From a bacterium (GTDB taxonomy: Bacteria > Actinomycetota > Acidimicrobiia > Acidimicrobiales > CATQHL01), in the NCBI GenBank assembly GCA_028819945.1, contig JAPPKQ010000002.1, positions 1 to 5,215 on the forward strand: a DNA stretch of 5,215 nucleotides. Direction: 5' to 3'. Below are positions 5,014-5,215 of this stretch, piece by piece; the first letter of the stretch is position 1; every line of letters starts with the position of its first letter. The position numbers and the translations under genes were made by a program. The notes below the pieces were generated by a model. It ran no database searches, was not told the origin of the DNA, and saw only the letters and a program-made list of their open reading frames with translations.

Positions 5014-5215
5014 ATGCCCCGAAGCCTGAAGAAGGGCCCGTTCGTGGATCATCACCTGCTCGCCAAGGTGGACGAGTTGAACGACTCCGGCGAGCGGCGG
5101 GTCATCCGCACCTGGTCGCGCCGCTCCACGATCATCCCCGACATGGTCGGCCACACGATCGCCGTGCACGACGGCCGCAAGCACGTGCCGGTGTACATCA
5201 CCGAGTCGATGGTGG
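5014..5215 (+). CDS. rpsS: 30S ribosomal protein S19 (5' part)
   Basis: The 67 visible codons, [22 protein letters not shown] through [40 protein letters not shown], are S19 (uS19). S19 is a head protein of the small subunit that contacts S13 and the A-site region. The family is about 90 residues, so the last quarter or so lies beyond the right edge. The ATG is 6 nt after AGGAGG (5002-5007), which overlaps the TAG stop of rplB. The rplB-rpsS order is that of the standard S10 operon; rplV and rpsC would be expected next. Confidence 0.97.
   Translation, partial: MPRSLKKGPFVDHHLLAKVDELNDSGERRVIRTWSRRSTIIPDMVGHTIAVHDGRKHVPVYITESMV

Noticed and set aside
3807..5015. 402-codon open frame on the minus strand opposite rplW and rplB
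   Set aside because: It is the antisense shadow of L23 and L2 in GC-rich DNA. Its product is Ala/Val/Leu/Arg-rich with no family resemblance, while the plus strand gives complete, canonical ribosomal proteins.

Overview
This window comes from a very GC-rich bacterium. The actinobacterial-style ribosomal proteins (for example the L2 C-terminus with [17 protein letters not shown]), GTG starts and a possible leaderless transcript point to Actinomycetota. An Acidimicrobiia-like lineage is possible, but I cannot prove it from this sequence. Most of the window is conserved core genome.

Layout: (1) Positions 1-913, minus strand, hold the 5' 304 codons of a zinc-free NADPH:quinone oxidoreductase of the medium-chain dehydrogenase/reductase family; its C-terminus lies beyond the left edge. 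(2) Positions 914-1258 form a gene-free divergent spacer containing a 35-bp exact direct repeat with an 80-bp period and smaller GC-rich repeats between the copies. (3) Positions 1259-2329, plus strand, encode a polytopic membrane protein with five predicted helices. A twin-arginine motif precedes the fifth helix, and a molybdopterin (sulfite-oxidase-like) catalytic domain follows it. This is the architecture expected of a protein inserted jointly by Sec and Tat. (4) Positions 2330-2613 are a non-coding stretch with a candidate promoter and a leader of about 180 nt carrying three hairpins. A 9-mer occurs twice in it, and both copies can pair with the same upstream complement. (5) Positions 2614-5215, plus strand, carry tightly packed ribosomal protein genes in S10-operon order: rplC, rplD, rplW, rplB and the start of rpsS, with gaps of 3 to 10 bp and one 4-bp overlap.

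How the genes relate: the five ribosomal genes almost certainly form one transcription unit supplying 50S proteins L3, L4, L23 and L2 and 30S protein S19. The usual first gene, rpsJ (S10), is not upstream of rplC; the molybdoenzyme gene and the structured leader are there instead. The two redox genes at the left are divergently oriented and have no evident functional link to the ribosomal genes.

I see no CRISPR array, transposase, phage gene or RNA gene. The observations most worth checking are the rplC leader with its competing pairings, the missing rpsJ, and the five-helix Tat/molybdopterin protein.
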